From positions 5,825,698-5,889,697 of the forward strand of contig NZ_JACHIW010000001.1 in NCBI RefSeq assembly GCF_014203395.1: a stretch of DNA of 64,000 bases. The letters run 5' to 3'. Positions 18,213-26,762 of this stretch are shown here, piece after piece (within the stretch, counting starts at the first letter, position 1; every line of letters begins with the position of its first letter). Below the pieces are notes generated by a model. That model was not told the DNA's origin, did no database searches, and saw only the letters and a list, made by a program, of their open reading frames with translations. The position numbers and the translations under genes are program-made. Source of the stretch: Saccharopolyspora phatthalungensis (GTDB lineage: Bacteria > Actinomycetota > Actinomycetes > Mycobacteriales > Pseudonocardiaceae).

Positions 18213-18776
18213 TCATCGCGATCGTCCGAGCAGCGCGAGCAGTTTGGTCTGTTCGTCGGCATCGGCCGCCACCGGTCGCGGCGGGGCGAAGATCCCCATC
18301 CCCTCCCAGGCGGTGATCTGCGGGGCGAACACGGTGTGCACCGCCGCCACCAGCGCCGGGTCCAGCCGGTCGTCGGCGCCGATGGCGCGGGCCAGGTCCC
18401 AGGCGTGTACGGCCAGGTCCAGGGTCATCTGCCAGCCGTAGTCCTCGGTCGGGATCACTCCGCCGGTGACGTTCACCTCGCCGCTGGTCGCCGCCGGCTC
18501 GTCCCACGCCCGCCGGGCCGCCGCGGCGGCCTCGCGCCATGCCCCAACCGGATCCGCGCCGAGCACGTCACCGTCGAATCTGTCGCCGACCTCGTCCAGC
18601 GTGGCGCCATCGAGCAGCCAGGGCGCCCACAGCTGCTCGAACACCAGGTGGTTGAGCAGATCCCGCACGCTCCAGTCCGTGCATGGCGTCGGAGCGTCCC
18701 ACTGCTCAGTGCCGATGCGACCCACCCGATCGTCGAACTCCGACATTGCCCTGCGGTGCGCGTCCAACAGTTGCAT
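18213..18776 (-). CDS. TIGR03086-family metal-binding protein (DinB fold), paralogue
   Basis: The 187-residue protein has the family's TPCTDWSVRDLLNHLVFEQ N-terminal His region and TLDLAVHAWDLARAIGADD C-terminal His motif, as in the maleylpyruvate isomerase / mycothiol-dependent group. AGGAGG lies 5 bp before the ATG. It resembles the gene at 14947-15522 in size and layout; together they bracket the CNNM pair. Enzymatic activity unknown. Confidence 0.82.
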   Translation of the reverse strand: MQLLDAHRRAMSEFDDRVGRIGTEQWDAPTPCTDWSVRDLLNHLVFEQLWAPWLLDGATLDEVGDRFDGDVLGADPVGAWREAAAAARRAWDEPAATSGEVNVTGGVIPTEDYGWQMTLDLAVHAWDLARAIGADDRLDPALVAAVHTVFAPQITAWEGMGIFAPPRPVAADADEQTKLLALLGRSR

Positions 18777-18803
18777 GATTCCTCCTGGCGTCCATTGTGA
18801 ATT

Positions 18804-18830
18804 CCGTCACTGGGGTGTCTGCGGTGACGG
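18804..18830. promoter_or_regulatory. Inverted repeat in a divergent intergenic region
   Basis: Arms CCGTCAC (18804-18810) and GTGACGG (18824-18830) lie 13 bp apart, 28 bp upstream of the DinB-fold gene start. A possible operator; no regulator is suggested. Confidence 0.3.
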
Positions 18831-18908
18831 CGAAATCCCTGGCCATGCGTCCAGTGTGGCCGGTTCGAGGCGCGGGTGCGGTCCCGCGTCGCGGCGGGTT
18901 TACGCCTC

Positions 18909-18924
18909 GCTGGTCTAATCCACT
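18909..18924. promoter_or_regulatory. DasR/GntR-type operator candidate upstream of the peptide transporter
   Basis: GCTGGTCTAATCCACT matches 13 of 16 positions of the DasR-responsive element ACTGGTCTAGACCACT. It ends 75 bp before the transporter start. The 12-bp core GGTCTAATCCAC recurs at 23691-23702 upstream of the PLP decarboxylase. DasR links N-acetylglucosamine status to metabolism in related actinobacteria; control of this gene by it is inferred. Confidence 0.45.
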
Positions 18925-18999
18925 TGCCGGAGACGTAGCCTGCCGCCGGTCTTTCGAGCGGCTACCGCCGCCTGGTCACTGATACGAGAGGACGTGATC

Positions 19000-20475
19000 G
19001 TGCGTACATCCACGGTTGCGGACGCACCGCAGCAGGGGTTCTTCGGACATCCCCGTGGTTTGCTGACGCTGTTCTTCACCGAGATGTGGGAGCGGTTCTC
19101 CTACTACGGCATGCGCGCGATCCTCGGGTACTACCTGTACTTCGCGGTCGCCGAGGGCGGCCTGGGCATCCCCGAGTCGACGGCGCTGTCAGTGGTCGGG
19201 GTCTACGGCGCCTCGGTCTACATGACGGGCATCCTGGGCGGTTGGCTGGCAGACCGGGTGATGGGCGCCCAGTGGGCGGTGTTCTACGGTGGCTGCGTGA
19301 TCATGCTGGGTCACATCAGCCTGGCCCTGCCCGGCGGTATCAGCACCGTGACCCTCGGACTGGTGCTGCTGGTGATCGGCACCGGCCTGCTGAAGCCGAA
19401 CATCTCGGGTCTCGTGGGCAGCCTCTACGGCGAGCACGACACGCGCCGCGACGCCGGTTTCTCGATCTACTACATGGGCATCAACCTCGGCGCGTTCGTC
19501 GCCCCGTTCGTCGCCGGCACGCTCGGCGAGAAGGTTAGCTGGCACCTCGGCTTCGGTGCCGCCGCCGTGGGTATGGCCTTCGGCGTGATCCAGTTCATGC
19601 TTGGGCGCAAAAACCTCGGCTCGGCCGGGTCGCTGCCGGTCAACCCGTTGCCCGCCGGGCACAAGGGCCGGGTGCTGGGGCGGGTCGGCGGCATCGCCCT
19701 GTTGTTCGTCGCGGTTCTGGTCGGTTTGTCGGTGACCGGCGTGATGGGGCTGGGCGGCCTGGTCAACGTGATCAGCGTGATCTCCGCGCTGCTCCCGATC
19801 GTGTACTTCGCGGTGATGCTCTCCAGCAAGCAGATCACCAAGATCGAGCGCGACCGGCTGATCGCCTATATCCCGCTGTTCCTGGCGACCGCGCTGTTCT
19901 TCCTGCTGTTCGAGCAGCAGCCGAACACGCTGGCCAACCTGGCCGAGGCGGACACCGACCTGGATATCTTCGGGTTCGTAATCCCGGCGTCGTGGTTCCA
20001 GTCCATCAACCCGCTGGCGATCATCGCGCTGGCGCCGGTGATGGCCGCGCTGTGGATGAGGCTCGGCGAGCGGCAGCCGTCCACCCCGCAGAAGTTCGTC
20101 GGCGGGCTGTTCTTCGTGGGCGTCGCGTTCCTGTGGGCGGTGCTGTCGAAGGCTGTCGTCGGCGACGGCAAGCAGCTGCCGATCATGCTGGCGTTGGTGT
20201 TCGTGATCATGACCGTCGGCGAGCTGATGCTCTCGCCGGTCGGCCTGTCGGCGAGCACCAAGCTCGCACCGAAGGTCTTCGCCTCCCAGACGATGGGCCT
20301 GTACTTCCTGGCCATCGCGATGGGGCAGGGCCTGGGCGCGCAGGTGGTGAAGCTGTATTCGGTGCAGAACCAGCAGAGCTATTTCGGCCTTGTCGGCGCG
20401 GCCACGATCGGTTGCGCGATCCTGCTGCTGATGGCTTCGAAGAGCATCAAGCGCTACATGCATGGCGTCAACTGA
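19000..20475 (+). CDS. POT/PTR2-family proton-coupled di-/tripeptide transporter
   Basis: The 491-residue protein has the POT signature EMWERFSYYGMRAIL near residue 30 (the E-x-x-E-R-F-x-Y-Y-G motif for proton and peptide binding) and the PTR2 segment DAGFSIYYMGINLGAF near residue 155. About 12-14 membrane helices are visible. Start is GTG 19000 with GAGAGGA at 18986; GTG 18994 is too close to it. It is a single gene ending in a strong hairpin and faces a secreted tripeptidyl peptidase, suggesting a peptide-scavenging pair. Confidence 0.9.
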   Translation: MRTSTVADAPQQGFFGHPRGLLTLFFTEMWERFSYYGMRAILGYYLYFAVAEGGLGIPESTALSVVGVYGASVYMTGILGGWLADRVMGAQWAVFYGGCVIMLGHISLALPGGISTVTLGLVLLVIGTGLLKPNISGLVGSLYGEHDTRRDAGFSIYYMGINLGAFVAPFVAGTLGEKVSWHLGFGAAAVGMAFGVIQFMLGRKNLGSAGSLPVNPLPAGHKGRVLGRVGGIALLFVAVLVGLSVTGVMGLGGLVNVISVISALLPIVYFAVMLSSKQITKIERDRLIAYIPLFLATALFFLLFEQQPNTLANLAEADTDLDIFGFVIPASWFQSINPLAIIALAPVMAALWMRLGERQPSTPQKFVGGLFFVGVAFLWAVLSKAVVGDGKQLPIMLALVFVIMTVGELMLSPVGLSASTKLAPKVFASQTMGLYFLAIAMGQGLGAQVVKLYSVQNQQSYFGLVGAATIGCAILLLMASKSIKRYMHGVN

Positions 20476-20482
20476 CGTGACA

Positions 20483-20513
20483 AGGCCGGTCCCGGCGATC
20501 CCGGGACCGGCCT
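20483..20513. terminator. Bidirectional hairpin terminator
   Basis: Perfect 13-bp arms (20483-20495, 20501-20513) with a 5-nt loop lie between the convergent peptide transporter and peptidase genes. Confidence 0.8.
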
Positions 20514-20534
20514 CTCGGGCGGTTCGGCAGTGGC

Positions 20535-22052
20535 TCAGGGCAGGTTCAGGGTTTCGGCCCGGACGTTCTGCGGGTTGCCCGGGTCCGGATACGGGTGACC
20601 CGGGACGTGGACGTCGCCGGCCGGCACCATGCCGCCGACCAGGTAGTCGGTCCCGATCCGGTCCACCTCGGCGTTCCCGGCCACCGCCCACACCCCGTGC
20701 TTGCCGGCGTTGTCCTCGGTGATCAGCACCGACGACGGCAGTGACCGGTGCATCTCCAGCGCGCCCTCGTAAGGCGTGGCCACGTCGTGCACCGAGTTGA
20801 CCACCAGCACCGGCGGGAGTCCGGCCCCGGTGATCTTCAGCGGCCGCTGCCGCGGGCCGTGCCAGACCCGGCAGGGTGCGACGGTCCAGCTGTTGTACCA
20901 GGCGGCCAGCGGGTTCTCGGCGGCGATTTCCGTGGAATCGCGCTCCCATTCGCGGCGGCTGGTCGGCCAGGGGGCGTCCGCGCATTCCACGGCGTTGTAG
21001 ATGGCGTTGCTGTTTTCTGCCGCCGCGTCCTTGGCCGACACCTTGGCGAGCAATTTGTGGTCGTCGTTGCGGAGGCGGAAGTCGGCGAGTGCCTCGGCCA
21101 GCGCGGTCCAGTCGCTCTCGCTGTAGAGGGCGTTGAAGGTGATGTCGGTGAACTCCGACGGGCCGAGCACGCCGCGCGGGGCCTTGCGCAGTTCGGCCTG
21201 GATACCGTTCCAGGCAGCCTGCACCTGGGCGCGGTCCGTGCCGAGGTGGAACACCCGCTCGTGCTGGGCGATCCAGTCGAAGTACTGGCCCAGCCGCCGC
21301 TGCGCGGCGATGTCCTGGTTGAGGTTGTTGCGGTACCAGACCTCGGAGGTGTCCGGGTTGACCGCGCTGTCCAGGATCATCCGGTCCACGCGTGCCGGGA
21401 ACAGTTGGCCGTACACCGCGCCCAGGTAGGTGCCGTAGGAGTAGCCGAGGTAGCTGATTTTCTGCTCGCCCAGCGCTTTCCGAATGCTGTCCATGTCCTG
21501 GGCGTTGGTCAGCGTGTTCAGGTGCGGCAGGTACTTGCCGGCCCGTTGCTGGCAGCCGTCGGCGTACTCCTGCGCACGCTGCCAGTTTTGCTCCCGGGTG
21601 TACGGCGAGTCCGGGTCGGGCAGCGGGTTCTTCCAGTAGGTCGCCGGATCTACGCAGGTGATCGGGGTGCTGTGCCCGGTGTTGCGGGTGTCGAAGCCGA
21701 TCAGGTCGTAGGAGTCCAGCACCTGGGCGGGCAATTTACCGGCGAGCGCGCCAGCGAAGGTCACGCCCGCACCGCCCGGGCCGCCGGGGTTGATCAGCAG
21801 CGAGCCCCGGCGAGCCTCGGGCTTGCGTGCGGGCAACTTCGAGATCAGCAGTTGCAGCTTCTCACCGTGCGGCGCGCCATAGTTCAGCGGCACGTCGAGG
21901 TTGGCGCACTGTATTTGCGGGAAGGGCCGGCTGATGTCCTCCGGACACGCCCCGAACTGCAGGCCGGGCGAGGCCTGGGCGGTCATCCCCGGGACAGCGG
22001 TGCTGGCCAGCACCGCCGCCCCGGCGAGACCGAGTGCGATCGAGCGCTTCAC
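20535..22052 (-). CDS. Secreted tripeptidyl aminopeptidase-like alpha/beta hydrolase (S33, TAP-like)
   Basis: The 505-residue protein opens with a typical Sec signal peptide (VKRSIALGLAGAAVLASTA, cleavage likely after TAQA near residue 27). The mature part has the oxyanion motif NPGGPGGAG, the nucleophile elbow GYSYGTYLG, and the TAP C-terminal domain with the Asp in NSVHDVATP and the His in AGKHGVW. This is the layout of actinomycete secreted tripeptidyl aminopeptidases. GTG 22052 follows GAGGAG with good spacing; a much longer open frame upstream is antisense noise. It is convergent with the peptide transporter. Confidence 0.9.
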   Translation of the reverse strand: MKRSIALGLAGAAVLASTAVPGMTAQASPGLQFGACPEDISRPFPQIQCANLDVPLNYGAPHGEKLQLLISKLPARKPEARRGSLLINPGGPGGAGVTFAGALAGKLPAQVLDSYDLIGFDTRNTGHSTPITCVDPATYWKNPLPDPDSPYTREQNWQRAQEYADGCQQRAGKYLPHLNTLTNAQDMDSIRKALGEQKISYLGYSYGTYLGAVYGQLFPARVDRMILDSAVNPDTSEVWYRNNLNQDIAAQRRLGQYFDWIAQHERVFHLGTDRAQVQAAWNGIQAELRKAPRGVLGPSEFTDITFNALYSESDWTALAEALADFRLRNDDHKLLAKVSAKDAAAENSNAIYNAVECADAPWPTSRREWERDSTEIAAENPLAAWYNSWTVAPCRVWHGPRQRPLKITGAGLPPVLVVNSVHDVATPYEGALEMHRSLPSSVLITEDNAGKHGVWAVAGNAEVDRIGTDYLVGGMVPAGDVHVPGHPYPDPGNPQNVRAETLNLP

Positions 22053-22174
22053 TGGTGTCTCCTCACCGAATGGAACCGGACAGCCTCGCAGCGTAGTTGA
22101 TCCAAGTCGTTGCGCACCTATTTTCGAAAGCCCGTATTGCCGGGTCGATTCGAATGTCCGATAAGGACGGACGG

Positions 22175-23638
22175 TTACCCTCGCAGGACATCCGCAATGC
22201 GAACAATGTCCGTGTCGGTGGTGCGCCAGTTGCTGAACGCCGCCCGCAGGCCCGGCGTTCCCTTGTAGACGGTCGGGGTGAGGAACGCGACCCCGGATTC
22301 GGTGACGGTGCGCGCCAGCTCGGCGACTCGCTCCGTCGTGGGAGCACCGGCGAGTGTGAAGCAGACGACGTTGAGGCGTACCGGTGCCAGCAGCCGCAGG
22401 TGCGGCATCTCCTCGATGCGCTCGCCGAGTTCGCGCGCCAGTGCCACATCGCTCTCGACGATCTCGCGGTGCCCCTGCCGCCCGTAGGCGGCGAGCGTGA
22501 ACCACGCCGGCAGGGCGCGCAGTCGACGCGAATTCTCCGGCGTGAGGTGCATGAAGTCCGGATCGTCGGTGGGCAGGCCCAGATAAGCGGCCGAATTCTG
22601 GAAGATGCGCACCTGAAGGTCTCGGCGACGGGTGAACTGGATCGCGCTGTCGTAGGGCACGTTCAGCCATTTGTGCAAGTCCGCGCACACCGAGTCGGCT
22701 TCGTCGAGCCCGGCGACCAGCTCGGCGTATTGCGGGGACACCGCCGCGAACCCCCCGAAGGCGGCGTCGACGTGCAGCCAGAAGGGATAGCGCCGCCGCA
22801 GGGCCGAGATCGCCCGCAGGTCGTCGAAGTCCACGGTGTTGACGGTGCCCGCGTTGGCCACCACGACACCGGGGCGACCGTTCAGCGCGGACAGTTCCGC
22901 AGCGAGCCGATCGACGTCGACGGCCTCCCGATCCGGGAGCGTGGCCACCTCGCGAACGCACCCACGACCCAGGCCCAGCATCGCGAGTGCTTTGTAGACA
23001 CTCGTGTGCGGACTGCCGGACAGCACCGGCAGGTTCCCGAGCGCCGCAACTCCGTCCCGCGCCACCGAAACCCCGATCCGCTCGCCAGCCCATTCGCGGG
23101 CGAGGGCCAATCCGACGAAGTTCGACATCGTGGCGCCGGTGACGAACGCACCGGCGTGCCCCGCGCTCAGGCCGAACAACTCGCGCAGCCAGCCGACCGC
23201 TTCGCGTTCCAGGGCCAGCGCCGACGAGTCACCGGCGATTACCGCGTTCTGGTCGAACGTGCTGGTCAGCCAGTCTCCCGCGAGGGAGGCCGGGGTCGCG
23301 CCGCCGGTCACGAACCCGAGGTAGCGCGGTCCTGCGCTGCCCGAGAAACCGGGTGCCCAGTGGCTCCGGAAGCGTTCGAGCGCGCCCTCGGTGCCCATCC
23401 CCGAGTCGGACAGCGGCGTCGGCCTCGGTGCCTGCGGCGGGACCGCGACCGGCCGGTCCGCGATCCCGGACAGCACCTCGACGGCATATCGCCGGATGCC
23501 GTCGAGCAGGTCGGGCAGCCGGGCGAGTTCGTCGGAGAGATTCGGGTCCAAGGCGACATCCCTGATGTGGTGCGGTCCGGTGGGTAAGCGAAAGCTCGCG
23601 CTCGTGGCTGATCGATCGAGACCGGAAAAACCGGTCAC
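22175..23638 (-). CDS. PLP-dependent group II decarboxylase (aromatic/L-amino-acid decarboxylase family)
   Basis: The 487-residue enzyme is in the glutamate/aromatic-amino-acid decarboxylase superfamily. The PLP-binding lysine is Lys323 in ADLHKWLNVPYD; further blocks are ATMSNFVGLALAREW, NAGTVNTVDFDDL with HVDAAFGG, and AYLGLPTDD. Substrate cannot be read from sequence. The start is uncertain: GTG 23638 has no clear SD and the first 30 residues look unconserved. A GGTCTAATCCAC box lies 53 bp upstream. The next gene upstream encodes a FUSC membrane protein on the same strand. Confidence 0.8.
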   Translation of the reverse strand: MTGFSGLDRSATSASFRLPTGPHHIRDVALDPNLSDELARLPDLLDGIRRYAVEVLSGIADRPVAVPPQAPRPTPLSDSGMGTEGALERFRSHWAPGFSGSAGPRYLGFVTGGATPASLAGDWLTSTFDQNAVIAGDSSALALEREAVGWLRELFGLSAGHAGAFVTGATMSNFVGLALAREWAGERIGVSVARDGVAALGNLPVLSGSPHTSVYKALAMLGLGRGCVREVATLPDREAVDVDRLAAELSALNGRPGVVVANAGTVNTVDFDDLRAISALRRRYPFWLHVDAAFGGFAAVSPQYAELVAGLDEADSVCADLHKWLNVPYDSAIQFTRRRDLQVRIFQNSAAYLGLPTDDPDFMHLTPENSRRLRALPAWFTLAAYGRQGHREIVESDVALARELGERIEEMPHLRLLAPVRLNVVCFTLAGAPTTERVAELARTVTESGVAFLTPTVYKGTPGLRAAFSNWRTTDTDIVRIADVLRG

Positions 23639-23690
23639 GCGCGCAGGCGCTTCGCACGGTGAACGTAACTGCCACCGGGCGCGGTGTCTC

Positions 23691-23702
23691 GGTCTAATCC
23701 AC
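23691..23702. promoter_or_regulatory. Second copy of the GGTCTAATCCAC box
   Basis: This 12-bp box is identical to the core at 18912-18923 and lies between the FUSC gene stop and the decarboxylase start. Its flanks match the DasR consensus less well (10 of 16). Confidence 0.4.
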
Positions 23703-23716
23703 CTTCGTTGGACTGC

Positions 23717-25801
23717 TCAAGCGGTGGGTTGCTTCTCGGGGGCGGCCGCGCCGAGCTCACGGGCCAGGTCTTCGACGACCTGCGCGGTGCGGTCCAGCCA
23801 GCGGATGCTGCGGTGCAGGGAAGTCGGGCCGTCCGGCAGGGATTCGGCGATGTCGTGCAGCGCGTCGGCCGTGCGGTGCGCCAAGGTGATCGCCGCCTCG
23901 AAGCTCACCTGGGCCTCGTCGGTCAACGACTCCACCGCGTCGGCCAGTGCCCACAGCAGTTCGGCCAGTCGATTGCGGGTGTCGTCGTCGACCATGTCCA
24001 CTGTGGCCGACAGCGCGACCGCCAGATTGCGCACGTAATAGGCGCAGCCGCTGAGCATCGCCACCGACCGCTGGAGCTGGCTGCGCCGGGAGCGCAGCCG
24101 GTAGCTGGTCAGCGGCTTCGCGCTGTTGATCACCTGTTGCAGCCCGTCGTCGAGCTCCCGGATCGACTCCTGCAGCCCGGTGACCTCGCCGCGTTCGCCG
24201 ATCTCGGTACCGGTGCCGCGCAGGAAGTCCCGCAGCGACAGCAGGAAGTCCTGGATGTTGGTGCGCACCACGGAGCGGGTTCGGGTCGGCAGCACGAACA
24301 CCGCGGCCAGCACGCCCGCCGCCGAGCCGATCGCGGTCTCCCACAGCCGGGTCTCCAGCACCGACGCGTCGAAGGTGCCCAGCATCCCGTAGAGCGCGCC
24401 GAGCAAGATGGTGATGAAAAACGTCATCATCGCGTACGAATAACCGGCGAAGTAGAAGCCCAGGAACACGCAGACGAGGATCATCGCGATCTCCGCCGGA
24501 GCGTTGCCGGTGATCTGCGCGGCGACCAGGATGCCGGCCACCACGCCGAGCAGGGTGCCCGCGGTGCGCTGCCACGCCCGCATCAGGAGTTCGCCGCGGC
24601 TGTTGGTGCTGATGAACACGACGAACGCGGTGATCACCGCCCAGTACCACCGGTTCGGCGAGACCACCTGGCCGAGGATGATCGCCAGCGCCGTCGCGCA
24701 GGTCACCTGGACCGCCACGCGCAGCTCCGGCCGCCGCAACCCGGTCTCGGCATCGGCCTCGGGCTCCCGTTCCCCGGCCGGTTCCTGCGGCACCTCGGCC
24801 TGGCGTTCGCCGAGCTGACCGGTCGCGTCGGCGAGCTCCGCGAGCCCGGCTCCCAGTCGCCGCACCGCCATCGCGACCGCCACCGACCCCTGCCGTTCGA
24901 TCCGCTCGGCGACGAGCCGGGTGGCCTCGCGGATCTCCCGTGGTTCGGTGCGCAGCACCGCGAGCAGAGCGCCGATCGCGTGCGGCGCGGCGTCGCCGCC
25001 GCTTGGGTGGTCGATGAGCCGCATCAGCGGGGTGAGCAGGTTCTCGGCCGCAAGCTCGACGTCCAGGATGCGCTGCCGCAGCAGTTCGCGGCCTGCCTCG
25101 TCGAGGGTGTCGAGCTGGCCGACGGTGTTCTCCAGCATCAGCGAGGTCTCGTTGAGGCGGACCGACCGGTTGTGCAGTTCGCGGCGCCGTTGCGCCGAAT
25201 CCGGGTGCTCGCCGACGTCGCGCACGGCGTGCAGCAGGCCGTGTACCTGGGCGCGCAGCGTGCGACGGCCGCGTTCGAGCACGCCTTCGGGGTCGTCTCG
25301 CAGCGCTAGGAACCGCATCGAGAACGCCGCCAGCGCTCCGGCCACCGCCGCCATGATCAGCGCGGGCAGCTGGGGCAGCTGCGGGTTCAGGAACATGGCG
25401 AAGAAGTAGCCCATGAACGCGACCATGCCCAGCGGGAAGAACCGCGGCCCGAACCTGCGGACGTAGGTGGACACGAAGATCACCACGAGGAACAGCAGGG
25501 CGTGCACGAGCGGCCACGGAGCGGTGAGGATCGCCAGCAGTAGCGCGAATGCCGTGGGCAGCGGCATCAGCAGGTTGGTGACCTGCTGCTGGCGGCGGTC
25601 GGGGTCGTTGACGCCGAGCGAGGCGTTGATCGCTACCACCGCGCCGATCAGTGCCAGCGGTAGCGGCTGCCCCCACCACGCCAGCAGCGGCAGCATGATG
25701 GCGAGGGTGAGCGCGACCGAAAGCGTCACCCGGGTCGCGGTGCGCAGTCGACGCAGGGACGGATCAGAGGCGAGGAAGCGGTTCCACCACTCGCTCCACA
25801 T
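23717..25801 (-). CDS. FUSC-family inner-membrane protein (aromatic acid exporter-like)
   Basis: The 694-residue protein has two membrane blocks, each of about five to six helices (residues 25-165 and 375-500), separated and followed by long soluble helical regions. This FUSC/YccS-like pattern resembles AaeB-type aromatic-acid efflux proteins, but exported substrate is unknown. GGAG upstream fits the ATG at 25801 rather than the TTG three codons earlier. It ends next to the decarboxylase and is preceded by the TetR-family gene on the same strand. Confidence 0.8.
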   Translation of the reverse strand: MWSEWWNRFLASDPSLRRLRTATRVTLSVALTLAIMLPLLAWWGQPLPLALIGAVVAINASLGVNDPDRRQQQVTNLLMPLPTAFALLLAILTAPWPLVHALLFLVVIFVSTYVRRFGPRFFPLGMVAFMGYFFAMFLNPQLPQLPALIMAAVAGALAAFSMRFLALRDDPEGVLERGRRTLRAQVHGLLHAVRDVGEHPDSAQRRRELHNRSVRLNETSLMLENTVGQLDTLDEAGRELLRQRILDVELAAENLLTPLMRLIDHPSGGDAAPHAIGALLAVLRTEPREIREATRLVAERIERQGSVAVAMAVRRLGAGLAELADATGQLGERQAEVPQEPAGEREPEADAETGLRRPELRVAVQVTCATALAIILGQVVSPNRWYWAVITAFVVFISTNSRGELLMRAWQRTAGTLLGVVAGILVAAQITGNAPAEIAMILVCVFLGFYFAGYSYAMMTFFITILLGALYGMLGTFDASVLETRLWETAIGSAAGVLAAVFVLPTRTRSVVRTNIQDFLLSLRDFLRGTGTEIGERGEVTGLQESIRELDDGLQQVINSAKPLTSYRLRSRRSQLQRSVAMLSGCAYYVRNLAVALSATVDMVDDDTRNRLAELLWALADAVESLTDEAQVSFEAAITLAHRTADALHDIAESLPDGPTSLHRSIRWLDRTAQVVEDLARELGAAAPEKQPTA

Positions 25802-25986
25802 GCGCCGCAAGCTCCTTCGAAGTGCGTGCCGGGCAATCTCCCGCGGGCGGTCCCCGTAACCTTCGGATCCGCCCCGGCCGCGGTATTCCCGACTCGCGTA
25901 TGCGTGTACCCGGTCCGTGCGATCGGCTCGTGTTCAGCCGTTCGCCGTAGCGAGACTACGCCGAGGGCGCGGTCCGGCGCGCCGGG

Positions 25987-26580
25987 TCAGATGCCGCGGT
26001 GGCGACGGACACTTTCCTCGACGAGATTCAGCACCGCGTTGAGGTGCTCGGCGGGCAGGCCCATCGCCAGGTGCGACACGAGGCCTTCCAGCACCAGCTC
26101 CAGGTAGGCGGTCAGCACGTCCACGTCGACGTCGTCGCGGAGATTGCCGGCGTCGCGTTGCCACTTCAGACGGGCGCGGGTGGCGCTGGTCAACTGTTCG
26201 GAGCGTTGCGCCCAGCGGGCCCGGAAATCCTCGTCGGTGCGCAGTCGCCGGGACACCTCCAGGCGGGTACCCAGCCAGTCCGCCCCGGGGCCTTGGCTGC
26301 TGCCGTCGGCGGGCTCGTCGAGGAGGTTACGCATCACCTGCACCAACCCCTGCTCGGCCACCACGTCGGCCATCCGGGTCGCGTCGTCCCCGGCGAGCGC
26401 GAGGAACAGCGACTCCTTGTCCTTGAAGTGGTGGAAGATCGCGCCGCGGGACAGGCCGGTCGCTTCTTCCAGCCGCCGAACGGTCGCGCCTTCGTAGCCG
26501 AAACGCGCGAAACACTTCCGGGAGCCGTCGAGGATCTGACGGCGCCTGGCGTCGAGGTGGTCCTGGCTGACCCGAGGCAT
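25987..26580 (-). CDS. acnR: TetR-family regulator, AcnR type
   Basis: The 197-residue regulator begins MPRVSQDHLDARRRQIL and continues with a TetR helix-turn-helix (ATVRRLEEATGLSRGAIFHHF); this opening is the hallmark of AcnR, the repressor of aconitase in corynebacteria and mycobacteria. The C-terminal part matches in length and ends NAVLNLVEESVRRH. Start is ATG 26580; an upstream TTG at 26616 would add an unconserved tail. No aconitase gene lies in the window, unlike the usual acn-acnR order. A perfect palindrome lies 39 bp upstream and could be its own operator. Confidence 0.78.
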   Translation of the reverse strand: MPRVSQDHLDARRRQILDGSRKCFARFGYEGATVRRLEEATGLSRGAIFHHFKDKESLFLALAGDDATRMADVVAEQGLVQVMRNLLDEPADGSSQGPGADWLGTRLEVSRRLRTDEDFRARWAQRSEQLTSATRARLKWQRDAGNLRDDVDVDVLTAYLELVLEGLVSHLAMGLPAEHLNAVLNLVEESVRRHRGI

Positions 26581-26618
26581 GCATTGATCGTCGCAGGTCG
26601 AGCCGCCACAATGCAATC

Positions 26619-26628
26619 CGTACGTACG
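26619..26628. promoter_or_regulatory. Palindrome CGTACGTACG between acnR-like gene and egtA
   Basis: A perfect 10-bp palindrome lies 39 bp before the TetR gene and 135 bp before egtA, in their shared divergent region. TetR-family regulators often bind such sites next to their own gene, so autoregulation is likely. The flanks AAAA and ATT are asymmetric. Confidence 0.4.
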
Positions 26629-26762
26629 TTTTGCTGCGCGGGTACCAGCCGATCGAGCTACCTCCAGATCATAGGCTGCTAGCCGTTGTCGGGAATAAGA
26701 ACAAGGGTCGCGGTCATCAGGGGGGCGCGGTAGCGTCGGTAACCGGCCAATTTCAGGCGGTG

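Noticed and set aside
20535..23093. 852-codon minus-strand frame that would extend the tripeptidyl peptidase far upstream
   Set aside because: The signal peptide and SD at 22052 mark the true start; the extra part lies opposite or within the decarboxylase gene in another frame.
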